Assembly: GCF_000165425.1 (NCBI RefSeq)
Contig: NW_001799255.1
Location: forward strand, 124,001-188,000
Reading direction: 5' to 3'
From: Paramecium tetraurelia
Taxonomy: Eukaryota; Ciliophora; Oligohymenophorea; Peniculida; Parameciidae
Length of the DNA stretch: 64,000 nt
Made by a program: the position numbers and the translations under genes. The notes beneath the pieces were generated by a model that did no database searches, was not told where the DNA came from, and saw only the letters and a list, made by a program, of their open reading frames with translations. This document shows, piece after piece, positions 12,971 to 25,557 of this stretch (positions within the stretch are counted from its first letter, which is position 1; every line of letters begins with the position of its first letter).

Positions 12971-14146
12971 TTGAATAATTAATTTATTGAATATTATACA
13001 GATACTGCAAAATCATTTAAAATTATGCTTGTATCTCATAAAATATTTAACGTAACATGACGTTAGTTCACTTTTCAACCAAGAATCCTTAAATTCTACT
13101 ATTTGTAAGCATAAACACTACGATAATCAACCAAAGAACCTTAACATCATATTATTAATTGATTCATATTAAAATTAATGTTCAAATATTTTATCTAAAT
13201 AAGCAATGGCAAAGTTAATCAAATAAGAGACATTAAAAATCGAAGATTTGTTTATCCATTTTCAATTGAAATCTATGATAAGTAATTGTAACTTAAAAGA
13301 TTTGAATTTCTGTTATTATTTTTTTATACAAATACAACAAATAATATAATTACAGATAATTTGTTAAAAAATTGGAACATTTATATGGAAAATTTGAGAT
13401 TTCTAAATTCTGATGTTTTTACGATGATTTGTAATTAAATTTGTTTTGAAGGTGAAATAAATAAATTATCAAATACCTTAAAATTTATCATTACATATCA
13501 AACAAATTAATAAATAAAACTTTTGAAGTTAAATTAAATTTCAGAGAATAATTAGGTTTGACTAATTTTAGAAAAATAGAATTAATGTGAAACAATTTGT
13601 ATAAATTTTAAGAACTTTGGTAATATAATTAAACAGTTAAATGTTTGTTTGAAGTATAAAAAGCCTTTTACAATATCAGTTTGAAGGTATTCATAAATTA
13701 GATTATTAAAAACTACTCATTACTTTCTTAATATTTGATTCATTTTTTTGGTGTCCTTGAAAAATGGGGAAACAGTTTCAACTTGATTTAATCTTACATT
13801 TAGTATGAGCAATATTATGTAATGATGTAAAATGTCAATATATTTTCAAATGAAATACTTATTTATACAACATATCATCACTTCCCACACCCCTAATAGT
13901 TTCTATATAAATTTACTTTAAAGTTGAAATTCAATCTAATAATTGGCATTAATAAAATTCTCTAAATCTAAGTTATTTAAGCTTTTCCTTTATATATGTA
14001 TTTCTTGATCTCTAGCTTTTACAAGGGCCAAGCAATGCTATTGTCTTTCTTTTTCAACCAATATTATAATGGGAGGTCTTTATATTAAATATTCAATATT
14101 TGTAATAATCCGTTTTGAATGCATAAGTATTTTATTAATTAAAAAA
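12971..14146. other. Long intergenic region between divergent genes
   Basis: Nearly 1.2 kb of AT-rich DNA lies between the divergent exchanger and surface-protein genes. A frame of about 66 codons starts at 13206 on the plus strand (MAKLIKQETLKIEDL) and ends at a TGA, but its composition is as expected by chance. I see no convincing gene. Confidence 0.4.
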
Positions 14147-17088
14147 ATGAGAATGCATGCCCTGTTTGTGCTGTTGATGTACGCAGCAGCATTGAATTTC
14201 GAGGCATCTTTGATGTCACATACATTAGCAGAAGTAGATGCGTTGGACACTTCGCAATTGAATTGTCAAACTCCTCGATCACACTTCGACGAGTTGGAGT
14301 AAACCTTGACTCAATGGTAGAATGTTTTGGAGAATAAGGAACGCATTCCTTCACACATTGAAACATTAACTGAAATGAAACACTTAATTAAACACAAAAA
14401 GTATTAGTAGCTGGTTGATAAGATCAAAGACTTGGATCTCATATCCCCACCAGTGCTTTCTGAATTATAAAACAAATTACAAGGATTGCAATCTCATGGG
14501 TAACAAGTTTTAATTAATAATTAAGATAAACATGAAAGAGAAGAATGCACAGAAACATTAACAAAATTGTGTGCTTATCTTATTAAATAAATGAATAATG
14601 TTCACTAACAATGCTAGCAATCACCAGTCACAGTCATTAAAGTCAAAGGTAAGATCGAAGATCTCAAGATTATTCAATCTGGATGTTAATAAGCATGCTA
14701 GCCAACATGTCCAGATGAACCTGTGCCAGAAGTTCCTTCAGAACTCCCAAGTGAGGAATTCGGTGAAGAGCCAGTAGAAGAAGGTGTTCCTCCAACAACT
14801 CCTGATGATGAACCAACTCCAGATGATAAACCCACTCCTGATGATGAACCTACTCCAGATGATAAACCAACCCCAGATGAACCTGTAGTACCTTAAGATG
14901 AGGAAGGTCCAACTGATGAACCACCTGTTAATCCAAATACCGAAGAATCACCTGATTAACCAATAGTGGCAGAAGAGGGAACAGAAGAATGGACTATTCC
15001 AGGAGAAGAACCAGAAGTACCAATAGCAGTACCAACTACACCTGATTAACCAGAAGAAGATCAAGAAGAATCTTCAAATCCACCTGTCTCCCCTGATCCT
15101 CTAGTATTCCCACCAGAAGAAGAAGAATCATTTGGTTTTGAAGAAACCCCTCTTCCACCAGTTTCTCCTGATCCTTTAGTTTTCCCACCAGAAGAAGAAG
15201 AATCATTCGGTTTTGAAGAAACCCCCCTTCCACCTGTTACTCCTGATGCTTTAGTATTTCCAGAGGAAGAGGAAGAATCATTCGGTTTTGAAGAAACACC
15301 CCTTCCACCTGTTACTCATGATCCTTTAGTGTTCCCAGAGGAAGAAGAAGAATCATTTGGTTTTGAAGAAACACCACATCCACGTATTTCTCCTTTGCGT
15401 TTTCCATTCTCAGAAGAACATGAAGAGATCGTATTTGAAGAAGAACAAGAAGAATAAGATCCAATTATTTGCCAATCATCTGAATCTACAGATATTATAG
15501 AATTGACAGCTACTTAGGTTGACCCTGGATTTAGTAGCACACTTACAATTGCAGGCGAATATGGTTTTGGTTTATACTTCTAAAGATTGTAAAAATATCC
15601 AGCCTTTGCTGAGGGTGATGAATTCCATTTAGCCAGTTTATAAGATAATGGAAACACAGTTTTGGGAGTATTTGTAACTAATACAGGTGTTAAATGTGTT
15701 ACTGTTGATGGATCTACACATTAATCTACATCTGTATCCAATAGTGACTTTGAAGGTGAATNNNNNNNNNNNNNNNNNNNNNNNNNNNNNNNNNNNNNNN
15801 NNNNNNNNNNNNNNNNNNNNNNNNNNNNNNNNNNNNNNNNNNNNNNNNNNNNNNNNNNNNNNNNNNNNNNNNNNNNNNNNNNNNNNNNNNNNNNNNNNNN
15901 NNNNNNNNNNNGCACACTGTCTTCAGATTATCTGAAAATGCAGATGCTGATTTGGAAGAGATTAAATTAGGAGACAGAGATTTGGCTGTCTTTCTTGGTA
16001 GTGGATTGGTTGGAGGTGTATTTTCATTTTCTACTTACACATATTCAGGATCTGGTAATCCTAATTTATGGGATAATGTTTAATATACAAATACATTGGG
16101 TTAATGGCATCATATTTACTTTGGATACAACAGACTTTAAAGAATGGCTCATTTTACACTTTATTTAATGGAAGAACAATTGATTGGAGCAAATTAATTT
16201 TATGATGCCCGCCATTATCTTGTTCCTTGGAGGAGACTTTATATTGGTAATGATGGTTTATACCCTGCTTTCAATGGGTAATTCTATAATTGGCGAGTCA
16301 ATCGTTGTATTGGTGACGCTGCTCGTGATGTTGTACTGACACCAGATGATATCCCTTTTGGATATAATCCTCAACCTGTAATTCCTGAAAGTCGTGCAGC
16401 TCCATAAATTGAAACTTTTGCATCTCCTGAAGAAGAACAACCATATTTGGGGAGAAGAAGAATAAGAATTTGTTCCTGTTACACCAGATGCAGTTCCAAA
16501 TGTTTTACCTGAAGAAGAACAACCATATTGGCCAGAAGAAGAGGAAGAGTTTGTTCCTCCTGCTCAAACATTTGCATCCCCTGAAGAAGAACAACCATAT
16601 TGGGGAGAGGAAGAATAAGAATTCGTCCCACCACCTGTAAGTCCTCCAGTTATTCCTGATGAAATTTAACCAGAACCATTACCTGAGCCTGAACCATAAC
16701 CAGAACCTGAAGCTGCTCCTGCTCCTTCACCTAAACCAGCTCCAGGACCAGCTCCTCCTTCTGAACCATAAGTTCCAGTTGTCAAAGAGTATTAAATATT
16801 TGCCTATGTATTTTTAGATGTGAAGCAACAATTGATGTCACTAAAGAAAATGCTGCAGATATTTTATGTGCTATTTCTGAGTATTTAGCTTAATTAGCTT
16901 CTGGCCATGTCCCAGAATTAGATATCAATCCATCAAGAGTTTGTTTCTGTTTGTAATATGATGATAGTAATACTCAATATTTATTATTATTAGGTGATTC
17001 AAATGAGTCATTCATGCAGGTTGAAGCCATTCTTAAGGAAAATGATGCATTCACTATCAACCAATTAGTTGGTTAAAGAAGAATTTGA
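14147..17088 (+). CDS. Large secreted acidic repeat protein with lectin-like domain
   Basis: Translation from ATG 14147 begins with a clear signal peptide (MRMHALFVLLMYAAA) and no later membrane anchor is obvious. Residues about 40-180 are helical with several Cys (TCPDEPVPE at the end). A Pro/Asp/Thr-rich linker (PTPDDKP-type units) follows, then four 25-residue repeats. After these come a domain with CQSSESTDIIELTATQVDPG and, beyond the assembly gap, FSFSTYTYSGSGNPNLWDN and LYIGNDGLYPAFNGQFYNWR, which look like a concanavalin-A/laminin-G-type beta sandwich. Three acidic units of the EEQPYWGEEEQEFVP type and a Pro/Glu-rich linker lead to a final domain with ECEATIDVTKENAADILC, read after removing a 29-nt intron. 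One extra T near 16446 breaks the frame. An extracellular coat or matrix role is inferred. Confidence 0.7.
15080..15379 (+). repeat. Four tandem 75-bp coding repeats
   Basis: Four head-to-tail copies of a 75-bp unit encode 25 residues each, with the core SPDPLVFPPEEEESFGFEE. The copies differ at a few positions (V/T, PP/PE, D/H), so they are diverged but in register. They lie in the acidic linker of the secreted protein. Confidence 0.9.
15762..15911. other. Assembly gap of 150 N
   Basis: Exactly 150 unresolved bases interrupt the secreted-protein gene. The reading frames on the two sides differ by a non-multiple of three across this length, so the gap size is nominal and the missing sequence is of unknown length, probably repeat-like coding sequence. 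Confidence 0.95.
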
Positions 17089-18112
17089 TTTAAATAATAA
17101 ACATCATCAAATTTATAATCTACAAGTTCTTAATTATATTATCATTTTTCATGTATATTTGAGTTTAAGACTTTTTCTTTAATGTTTTAGCTTAATCAAC
17201 ATGATTTAATAAATCATTGAATTTGTCATGAAATTTGAGAAAAAAATGAGAGATTTATAAAATATCCTTATATTGGAAAATTAAATAATAAAATTTTCAA
17301 TTTATCTGGGAGCTTTGTATTAATAAATATAATAATATTTAACCTTGTTATTTTAGATTTAATAACTCTTTCATGATTAACAAGCTTTATTGCGTTTTAG
17401 CAAAATTCTGAAATAAATCACAGGTGTATCTTATAAATTTAATGAGAAATAATTTATTAAACTATAAATTATCAATTATATTTTATATCAATGTTAGAAC
17501 TAGGTTATAAACTGAAAAATAAGAGCATTTAGGAGTATCAAAGTCTCGATTCATGAGATCAAACATATCTTTTCATTAGTTCATTTGAATATTACAATTT
17601 GTTGTTGAATCCAAAATTCAAAAAGTTTCCACTATTTTCGTTTATAAATGATAATATTTTATATTCAACTAATAAATAAATAAATTTCTTCTAGTTATTT
17701 AAATAAACTTAATCACTTAATAGGAGAATAAACAAGAAAATTCCATGATTAACAATGTGCCTGTACAATTTAATATATAATTATTAATATATAAAATATG
17801 ATATCCAGTTATATTCTTATCTGAATCAACTTTTTATACACTATCTAATTAAATTAAACCATTTTATTTAATAGTAATTTGATCTTCATTATGAATAATA
17901 TGATATGGGATGTAGACTCATTAAGTAATAGCAATAAAAATACTTTCAAAATTAAAACAGAATTTTGTTAATTATATGCTAAAAATTAACTTAAAGATTG
18001 TATCAATACACGAATGATGATTGAGAGTATTAGTATTCGTTTTCTTTTTTTGGCTATCGAATTATCTATTAAAGTTATTGGAATTTGTTTTATATGATGC
18101 AATATTAATTTA
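17089..18112. other. Intergenic region with one small open frame
   Basis: About 1 kb of AT-rich DNA precedes the FYVE/TBC gene. A 68-residue frame from ATG 17891 to TGA 18095-18097 (MNNMIWDVDSLSNSNKNTFK start, hydrophobic end IELSIKVIGICFI) has fair coding character and would end 15 bp before the next gene. It could be a tiny gene or chance. Confidence 0.35.
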
Positions 18113-20259
18113 ATGAAGGGAAATATATTTCACGTAGAAATCAGCTCTTAAAGGCAATAATTCAAATCTTGCCTCATTTGTTTCAAAGATTTTAGTGTGA
18201 TGACGAAAGAACATCAATGTAAAAGGTACGAAATGTCTGATTAAACTTAAGATGTAAACGAGCGGTGTGTGACAAATGTGCTTAAAATAAAATGATTATA
18301 TTGGGTTATTCGAAAAGCAAAGATCCTCATAGGGTTTGTAACATATGTAAATCTGAGACGGATATCCTTAAATAATTTGTTAAAACCAATATTATCCAGT
18401 TTAATAAAGATTCACTAGGAATGGAGTGGCTTAAAAATCTTGGTGTGGACATTCGATAGATAAAAGAATAATACAAAATTTAAGATTAGAAGGATATGCT
18501 TGAATACACTTAGTTTATGAATTAGTTGGATTCCATTTACGATGAGATAGATAGAAAAATGAATTATTCAATAAGAGACTTTCTGAGTTTGGTAGTGTAG
18601 GTAGACAAAGGTTCGGTATTGGGCTCTATCAGGAATGTCCTTGGAACCTTCCTCAGAAATCATCCAGAAGTTGGCTATCACCCAAGTTTGGTTTTCACTA
18701 CTTTGATTTTACTGTGTTTAAGCTCTGAAGTTACATCTTATGGATTGCTCAAAGTGATGTACACACAAATAATTCCTAAAGCCTTGCATTTTCGTAACTT
18801 AAGACTCGGCTACGACTTTAAATCTGAGCTTGGTGTGATGATCAAATCATTCCACAATTTGAAAATTCCAACTGAACCTATCAAGCCCTTTCTGTAAGAA
18901 GTGGGGCCATACATCGTGTCTTTGACAATAAATGCTTTTGAAATATAGACATCTCTGTTCATGTTCTCTTAATTATTTTAAGAAGATGGATTTAATGAAT
19001 TTATAAAGGTGCTTGCTTGTTCGTTTAGTGTTCATCAATTCAAAGAGTCTGTAGAAAGGAACAAATTATTTATCCTTTGGAATGTCAAAGATCAATAGTT
19101 TTAGAAATACTATTACGAAACGAAAAAACAAAGAAGTGACTCTAATAGCAGTGTGAGATCGATGAGTCAATCAGAATAACAATAATAATTAGAAAACAAA
19201 TTTAAATAATAAATCAGTTTACTTCAATAAGAAAATTCATCCTTAAAATAAGAAATGGCAGTTGATAAGATTAAGATTTCTAAACAAAAAATAGAGATCG
19301 ATTAGCTGGCTGATTAAATATCAAGTTTTTAGGACGAAATCAAGAATTTAAAACTACAATATCAGAAAATTGAAACAGAAAACTCTAATCTTTTGGAATC
19401 CAATCAAAATCTGAAATTATAATTTATGAAATAAGAAAAGGCCAATGAATCATCATCTTTTACATTATCCACTAAAAGTGATTCAACCCATCTAGAGAAT
19501 GAACTCTTAAGATGTAAATAAGAAATTGAAGTCTTAAAGCTTTAAAACACTAATCCAACCTAAATGACTTAATTAGTTAAATTAAAGAATGAGTAAATTG
19601 CAAAATTAACTCAAGAAAAAGCTGAATTAGAAAAAAAAATAGAGGAGCTTGAAGAACCTAAAATATCTAAGAGAACATCCTCAGTTGCTTAAATTAGTAG
19701 TGTTATTAAAGACTTAGAGGATGGTAAAAATCTACTTGAAAAGAAAAATTAAGAAATCTTGTATTTAAAAAAATAAATATAAGAATTGTAATTATAGAAA
19801 AAAACAGATTAATCTATGACTTCATCTCAAACTTTAGTTGAGATCTCTCAAAGAAATTCTAAAGTTGATAATGAAGATGATGTTTCAGATGATCTTCAAT
19901 TATTGATTCAAGATTCAGATCCTGCCAAAAAAATAGCTGTTAGGAATATTAAATAGATGATAAGTAAATTAAATGAGGAACTTATCTATTATAAGACTTC
20001 AGCAAAACTAAAGAAAGAATAAGTAGAACCATTCCGTTAGAAAAGTGAGTCATTATAAAAATAATTGGACTATTTAGTTGAATAAAACAAAGAATTATAA
20101 ATTGAAATTGAGCATAAATAAGATCTGATATAAGAACTTGAAAAAAAGAAAGTCAAACAAACTATTGATCCAAGACCATAAGTTGTTCAAGATGATAGAC
20201 GAGTCTTGAACGAAAACAAGCAAAGTTGTGCTGCAAATTCAGATTGCAAGATTTTCTGA
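18113..20259 (+). CDS. FYVE-type zinc finger, TBC-like domain and coiled coil
   Basis: About 706 residues follow after a 26-nt intron (GTACGAAAT...TTAAG) inside the zinc finger. Splicing gives the paired-Cys pattern CLICFKDF, HQCKRCKRAVCDKC and RVCNICKSE, that is, a compact FYVE-type finger near residues 20-75. Such fingers often bind PI3P on endosomes. Residues about 140-330 look like a TBC domain, the catalytic fold of Rab GTPase-activating proteins (LGTFLRNHPEVGYHPSL). The second finger of TBC enzymes normally has Y-x-Q; here it reads Y-H-P and the Arg finger is not evident, so it may be inactive. The last 350 residues are a long Gln/Glu/Lys coiled coil. Start is the ATG that places all Cys pairs in one frame. 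A role in endosome traffic is inferred. Confidence 0.75.
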
Positions 20260-20598
20260 ATCAAATATATAACAAATTAATTCATTTATATTGTTTAAGT
20301 TTTGAGCATAGCAATTTGATATTGCTGTTCATTATGATTGTAATTTAAATAATTTGTCTTAATTTTATATCTGCTAGTTCTGCTTCTTTTCATAATCAAT
20401 GAATCAAGTATGGCATCATTCTCCTGAAATTGATTTCTAGCTGATCCCAATTATAATCATCAGTTCATCTTGATTATGTAAATAGAATTATTGTATCTAA
20501 TTATAACAATTTAAAGATACTATTTTAAATAGCAACTTTAATTTCTAATTCTATAAAACTTCCAGAATTACTTTTATTTATAATTTATAAAAAAATAG
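20260..20598. other. Intergenic spacer
   Basis: A 339-bp AT-rich spacer between two plus-strand genes; no coding frame or RNA gene is visible. Confidence 0.5.
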
Positions 20599-22711
20599 AT
20601 GGAATTTAAAACAACCATTATCTCAACTGAATATATGTTCGACTACTATGAGAAAATTCCTGATTAGGATAAGGACTAGGTTAAAGAACTCCAAAAGAAT
20701 AATAAGAATATATTAAAATTGAAATTGAAAGATAAAGTAAAGGAGAGGTTGAAAAACCAAGAAATAGAGACGTTATAAAAAGATAGTGAACGGTTGCCAG
20801 AATAATTAAAGAAGGTAGAAAATGAATTGAAGAACATAGGAATAATCAAAGCAAATAGAAAATCAATAGAGGAGCATAGATGAGAGATTGAGAAATATAG
20901 AGAAGAAATATAGCACTGAAAATACATACATTGCTTTTGATATTAAGACACTTAATTTATAATATAATGAAGAGAAAATCATTAGAAGATGTAAATATAT
21001 AGGTATCCAATAACCCTTGATTTGTTATATGCATGACAAAAAAAATACATATCTATTGTTTAATGATATCCTGGAGTATAAACTGTCTGGTGAAAAATTA
21101 GAGACATTAACAATATAAGATTATAATAGAATATTGGTATAATTAATATTAAGTATGTAATTTCATTAAAATTAAAGTTTTCAATGAGTTTGAACTCAGA
21201 AATTTTTACTGGGAAATAAGTGATTTGAGTTAGTTGTATTATATTGACGGATTTCTTTAAACGCTAGTTATCGATTATGTGAAAAATGAAAACAAATATG
21301 AAAGAGAACAACTATTCAAACAATTAAGTAATTTATTTTAATATTCTAAGTCGACAAACATTTCTCTAAGCATTTAAAATCGCTCAACATTGATATTTTC
21401 AATGAAGATGATTAATTTAGAAATTTGTTGATGTGTTTATTGGATCAAGAATAAATTCAATCAGGATAATTTGGACTTGAAGCTGCTTTTGAATAAGCAA
21501 TAAAATGGCTGTTAAATGTAATAGATTTCAAATAATTATATTACACTCCCTACTGCATCATTAAATAGTTTGATACTCCTTAATAGATTAAAAAAGCAAT
21601 ACATAATTTGCCTGAAAAGATGGTTTTTAAATAGAAAAGAGTTCACTAAAACCATAAATTTTATGAACAACTAATAATAAACTTAGAAAGAGAAATTGAA
21701 ATATCAGAAAAAAATATGGAGTATAAATAATTATCATCATGCTTATTTTATATTAGAATTTTAGGAAAACCATTTCTTTTTATGAAACTTTACAAATACC
21801 ATCTTGGTGATATTTTATAATAATGGATTGAGAAGAAGAATATTGAATACTAGAAATTAAAAGTCTATCACTTGTGCGAAAGCTTTTCAACTGCATTATT
21901 TGGATTGAAATTGGCTAATTTTATTCATAGAGATTTGAAACCTCAAAATATATTTTTAGATGATTGGGATGAGGATGATATTGACTTTATGCTAAAATAG
22001 TCCATTGTTATTGCTGATTTTGATAGATCAAAAATGCATGATACTTCTGAATCTAAAGGATAATTTAAAAAATAATAACTCAATCAACAAACAAAATAAT
22101 TTGGATGTTTTAGCAGAAATATATTATGGTCAGAAAATTCTGGATAAGATGACCCACAAAAAAAGGATATTTAAATGGTGAATTAGACATCGTCAGAATA
22201 AATTAGATAATATGACTAAGAAAAAATTGAAGACGAAAATATTGTGTCAAATTCAGTTTAAAATGATTCACAAATAATAATAGAAGGAAAAATGACTGTA
22301 TTAAATTCAGAAAATACTGGACAATATGACCCACCAGAAGTTGAACAAACATTTAGTTATGATGTTTGGTAATTTGGTCTTATCTGCTTATCAATTGCTA
22401 ATAAAGGTGTTTTTGCCGGACACAAATTTGGAGGCAGAGCTCTTGATGACAAAGAATACAATTAATATTTTTCCCTTGAAGCAATAAAAAACACTTTAAG
22501 TCATACAGATTATTCAGAAGAGTTTTTGAAGATGTTGGCAGAATGTTTGCAAAAAGATTACAACATTAGGAAACCTCCTTATTTAGAAAAAGGGAGGTAT
22601 TAAACATAGCTAAATGGAATATTGTGGAAATTGCGTAGCGAAGAGTATGAAAAAGAAATGAAAAAGTTAAAGGAGAATGAACAAAAAACAAAATAAATTA
22701 TTTAGTAATGA
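20599..22711 (+). CDS. Divergent protein kinase with coiled-coil N-terminus and DFD motif
   Basis: The N-terminus (MEFKTTIISTEYMFDYYEKI) leads into a Lys/Glu/Gln coiled coil; a 25-nt intron (GTAGAAAAT...ACATAG) must be removed near 20817. The kinase C-lobe is clear: HLCESFSTALFGLKLANFIH then RDLKPQN, so the catalytic loop is intact. The metal-binding motif reads DFD (VIADFDRSKM) instead of DFG. A long insertion of about 100 residues rich in Gln, Ser and Glu separates it from the APE-like YDPPE. The C-terminal part (YDVWQFGLICLSIANKG) keeps the conserved Asp and Gly of the F helix. The N-lobe is hard to align and probably has one or two more introns, one near 21128. A second gene of the same style lies at 37.1-39.4 kb. 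Substrate is unknown. Confidence 0.75.
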
Positions 22712-22750
22712 AGTAATTCACTCTTTTTTAATCATAATGCTTTCTTCATT

Positions 22751-23407
22751 TCAATTGTCAAAATTAGAAGATTATTCTTCATTGTAGCTTATAAATTGGA
22801 TATTAGAATCGTAATCTTATTTTACTTCATCCAATTTCATCTAAATCTTCTACAATTTGGCTGCCTCTTTGTGTTTTTATTTTCTTTATAATAAAAAGTT
22901 GTCTGGATCTTAAGCACCCAATAAATATTATTCAATAGCCAGTATAAATTCCTCTACATCTTCAATTCTATTGGATTATATCAGATCTAAAAAGGCACAA
23001 TTCTCCATGTAAAATTAAAACCATTTCCTACATATTTCATTGCTAAATAAAGCTTGAAAATCTTTAAGTATGTAAGTTGATTGTTTTCCTTTATTTTTTT
23101 TATTTAAAAATCTTTCCATTTATTATGGGAATGGTGGTCGAGATTTTTACCCTCTATTTATGATGGCAACATTGTCCATAAACTTTTTAAAATTGTTCCC
23201 AAATGTTTTTGGAATATTTTTAGAATTGGTTTCTTTGTTTATTAGAGTGTAAAATCGTTATTAAGGCATTTTGGTTTATTCTTTTGAAATATATGCTTTA
23301 AAAGGAGGTATGATTTCATTTGATGTATATTAGTATTGCTCATCTTCATTATTTGAATCGATCTTTTTTAAATTCTCTTGACCTTCCTCATTCTCCAAAT
23401 AATTCAT
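22751..23407 (-). CDS. Uncharacterised 218-residue protein
   Basis: One uninterrupted minus-strand frame runs from ATG 23407 to TGA 22751-22753. The N-terminal 100 residues are polar (MNYLENEEGQENLKKIDSNN) with Pro-rich patches. A helical block from about residue 105 (FLNKKNKGKQSTYILKDFQ) continues to VEEFILAIEQYLLGAQDPDN, and the tail is Lys/Gln-rich. I do not recognise a family. It converges on the DFD kinase gene, whose stop is 40 bp away. Confidence 0.65.
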
Positions 23408-25557
23408 TGGTTATTGTTTTTAATATAATATAATGTATGTTAATATTTAATTTCCTATTTATTTTAAAGATGATTCAAAATAATTGCAAATTGATTCACA
23501 TGTAGATTATAGTTTAATTTTTTATTCTATTTAAAAATGTTGGCTTCTTTATGAGTATTGATAGCATTTTGAAGATTCCTAAACAAGATTTATTTATATA
23601 CATTATTTATCAAGAATATAAAAACTAATTAATGAAAATATCTGAAAATGGAAATTGATATTAAATAGATGTTATTTTCATTTTAATATGATAATTATAA
23701 CGTCCAAACTATCCATTTTGTTTATCTATAATGATGAAGGATCAGTTGAAATTGTTTAGTACTCTGAAAATTATTACTATAATTTTAATAATCAATTGAT
23801 TTTTCTTAAAATTCATTATCAAAATTTGTTAGTTTTTAAAAAAAGAACTAAAAAATATTATCTAAGCTAATTCCATTAAAAATATTATGAAAATTTTTAT
23901 AGATTTTCCATTTTTTAAATTTATTATATTATGATTGTGCCTATATTGTTTGTTTTTCAATGGATAAGGACAGAATAATCAATTTCGAGGATATTTAAAT
24001 TAAGATTGAAAATATTATAATTTTAAAATCATCAACCTTCCATTTTTACTGAAACCAAAAAATTTACAAAATTAATTTATCTATATATCTTAAACTTAAT
24101 ATGTTATGAGGACTTTTTCAATTAAATACCTCTAAAGCTATAGGAAAAATAAGAATTTCGATGGAATATGGCGTTTAAATGCTTAACTTAGTTAGAATAA
24201 TTTTTATATATTTTCCATTCTAATTGAAGAGAGATATTTTAAAGCATCGCACCATAATTAAGCAAAAATAGAATTTCAAAATTCATTAAAATTGAAGATA
24301 ATCAAATTCCCTAAGGCCCTAATAAATTGCAATAAGAAAAATGGATAAGAGTTACATAAGATAACATACATTAATATGTATTTCATTGTAAAAATTGAAC
24401 TTGATAGTTTATTACTTCGATTTACTATTTGAGTTTGGAAATATCTTGTTGAAAGAAGCTGGAGAAAAAATAGTAATAAATGGATACTTATTTTGTTCTT
24501 TAAAATATGATTGGATTGCGTTAATATTTAATTCTTGAGCGGAAGATATTTGTTGCAAATGAGATCTGAAAGTTTATGATTGTTAAATGACTTATTTCTT
24601 AATTTATGACTATTCAATTTTCAAAGATTGCAACTTAAATTTGATCTATGTGGATTAAGGATATAATATGTACAGATTTCAGAGTTTACTTTAGTTTAAT
24701 TTCTTTCGGAGTTGGTTTGCTTTAGGGCTTAAATTTAGTTGGAGCAAGGGATTTGCCATGAATCATAAATTATATAGGCGGTTAAGGGGATGATTAATAT
24801 AAATGAGGTTTTCTGGATAAGGCGGCTGATTCATTTCTAACGATAAACATCTGTCTATGTGAGTTTTTGGATGTTTAAGTTTTCATTATTAAATAATTAA
24901 ATTGTATGTTTCATTAAAGAAATAATAGACAGATAATAAATATAGTTAATTAAAAAGTTCATAAATGGCGAGCATCAAGATCTTAAGTAATTAAAATATA
25001 TATAAATTGCTTGATTAAAATTTAAATCAATTATTATGGATTGCTTGGATGAGAAGAGGCAAATTATATAGGTTCTTAAAGCAATTCTAAACAAAAATTA
25101 TCAAATTTATGGAGAAAAACACTAATCATTGGAGAAATGAGAACTTTTTATTCACTTATTTAACGATACTTTTAGATATAGGGGATGCATTTTTTTTATT
25201 ATATGTTTTCCTAAGACATTTGAAAATAATAAACACTTAAAAAATTATGTAATTTGAATATCGAAAATTATATACAAGTCTTTACTTCAATTCTGGTTGC
25301 AGTTCTCTAAAATCTATCACAAAATATTCTAAAAATTAGAAATAATAATTATATATTATTAGGTGATTCTGTATTTGAATGAATAATTTATTTTATTATA
25401 CAATCAATAAATGTTTGATTCTTTTTCTATGATTTTATCTGAAGCACTCAGCAATTGAATAAAATTGATATACTATTTAATGATGATTAAAAATTTTACA
25501 TGTTTTAAGCATAAGAATGGAACTGAAATGTACATTAGTGCTTAAATGACAAACCAA
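23408..25557. other. Gene-poor stretch with scattered ORF fragments
   Basis: This 2.1-kb stretch is the largest in the window without a convincing gene. Plus-strand frames with coding-like composition appear in pieces: one of about 180 codons from 23687, then shorter ones in changing frames up to about 25,150 (for example IGLRQYLILERKIFVANEI). No set of standard small introns joins them obviously. It may be a decayed gene or fast-evolving gene with introns I missed. I see no terminal repeats or transposase motif. Confidence 0.35.
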
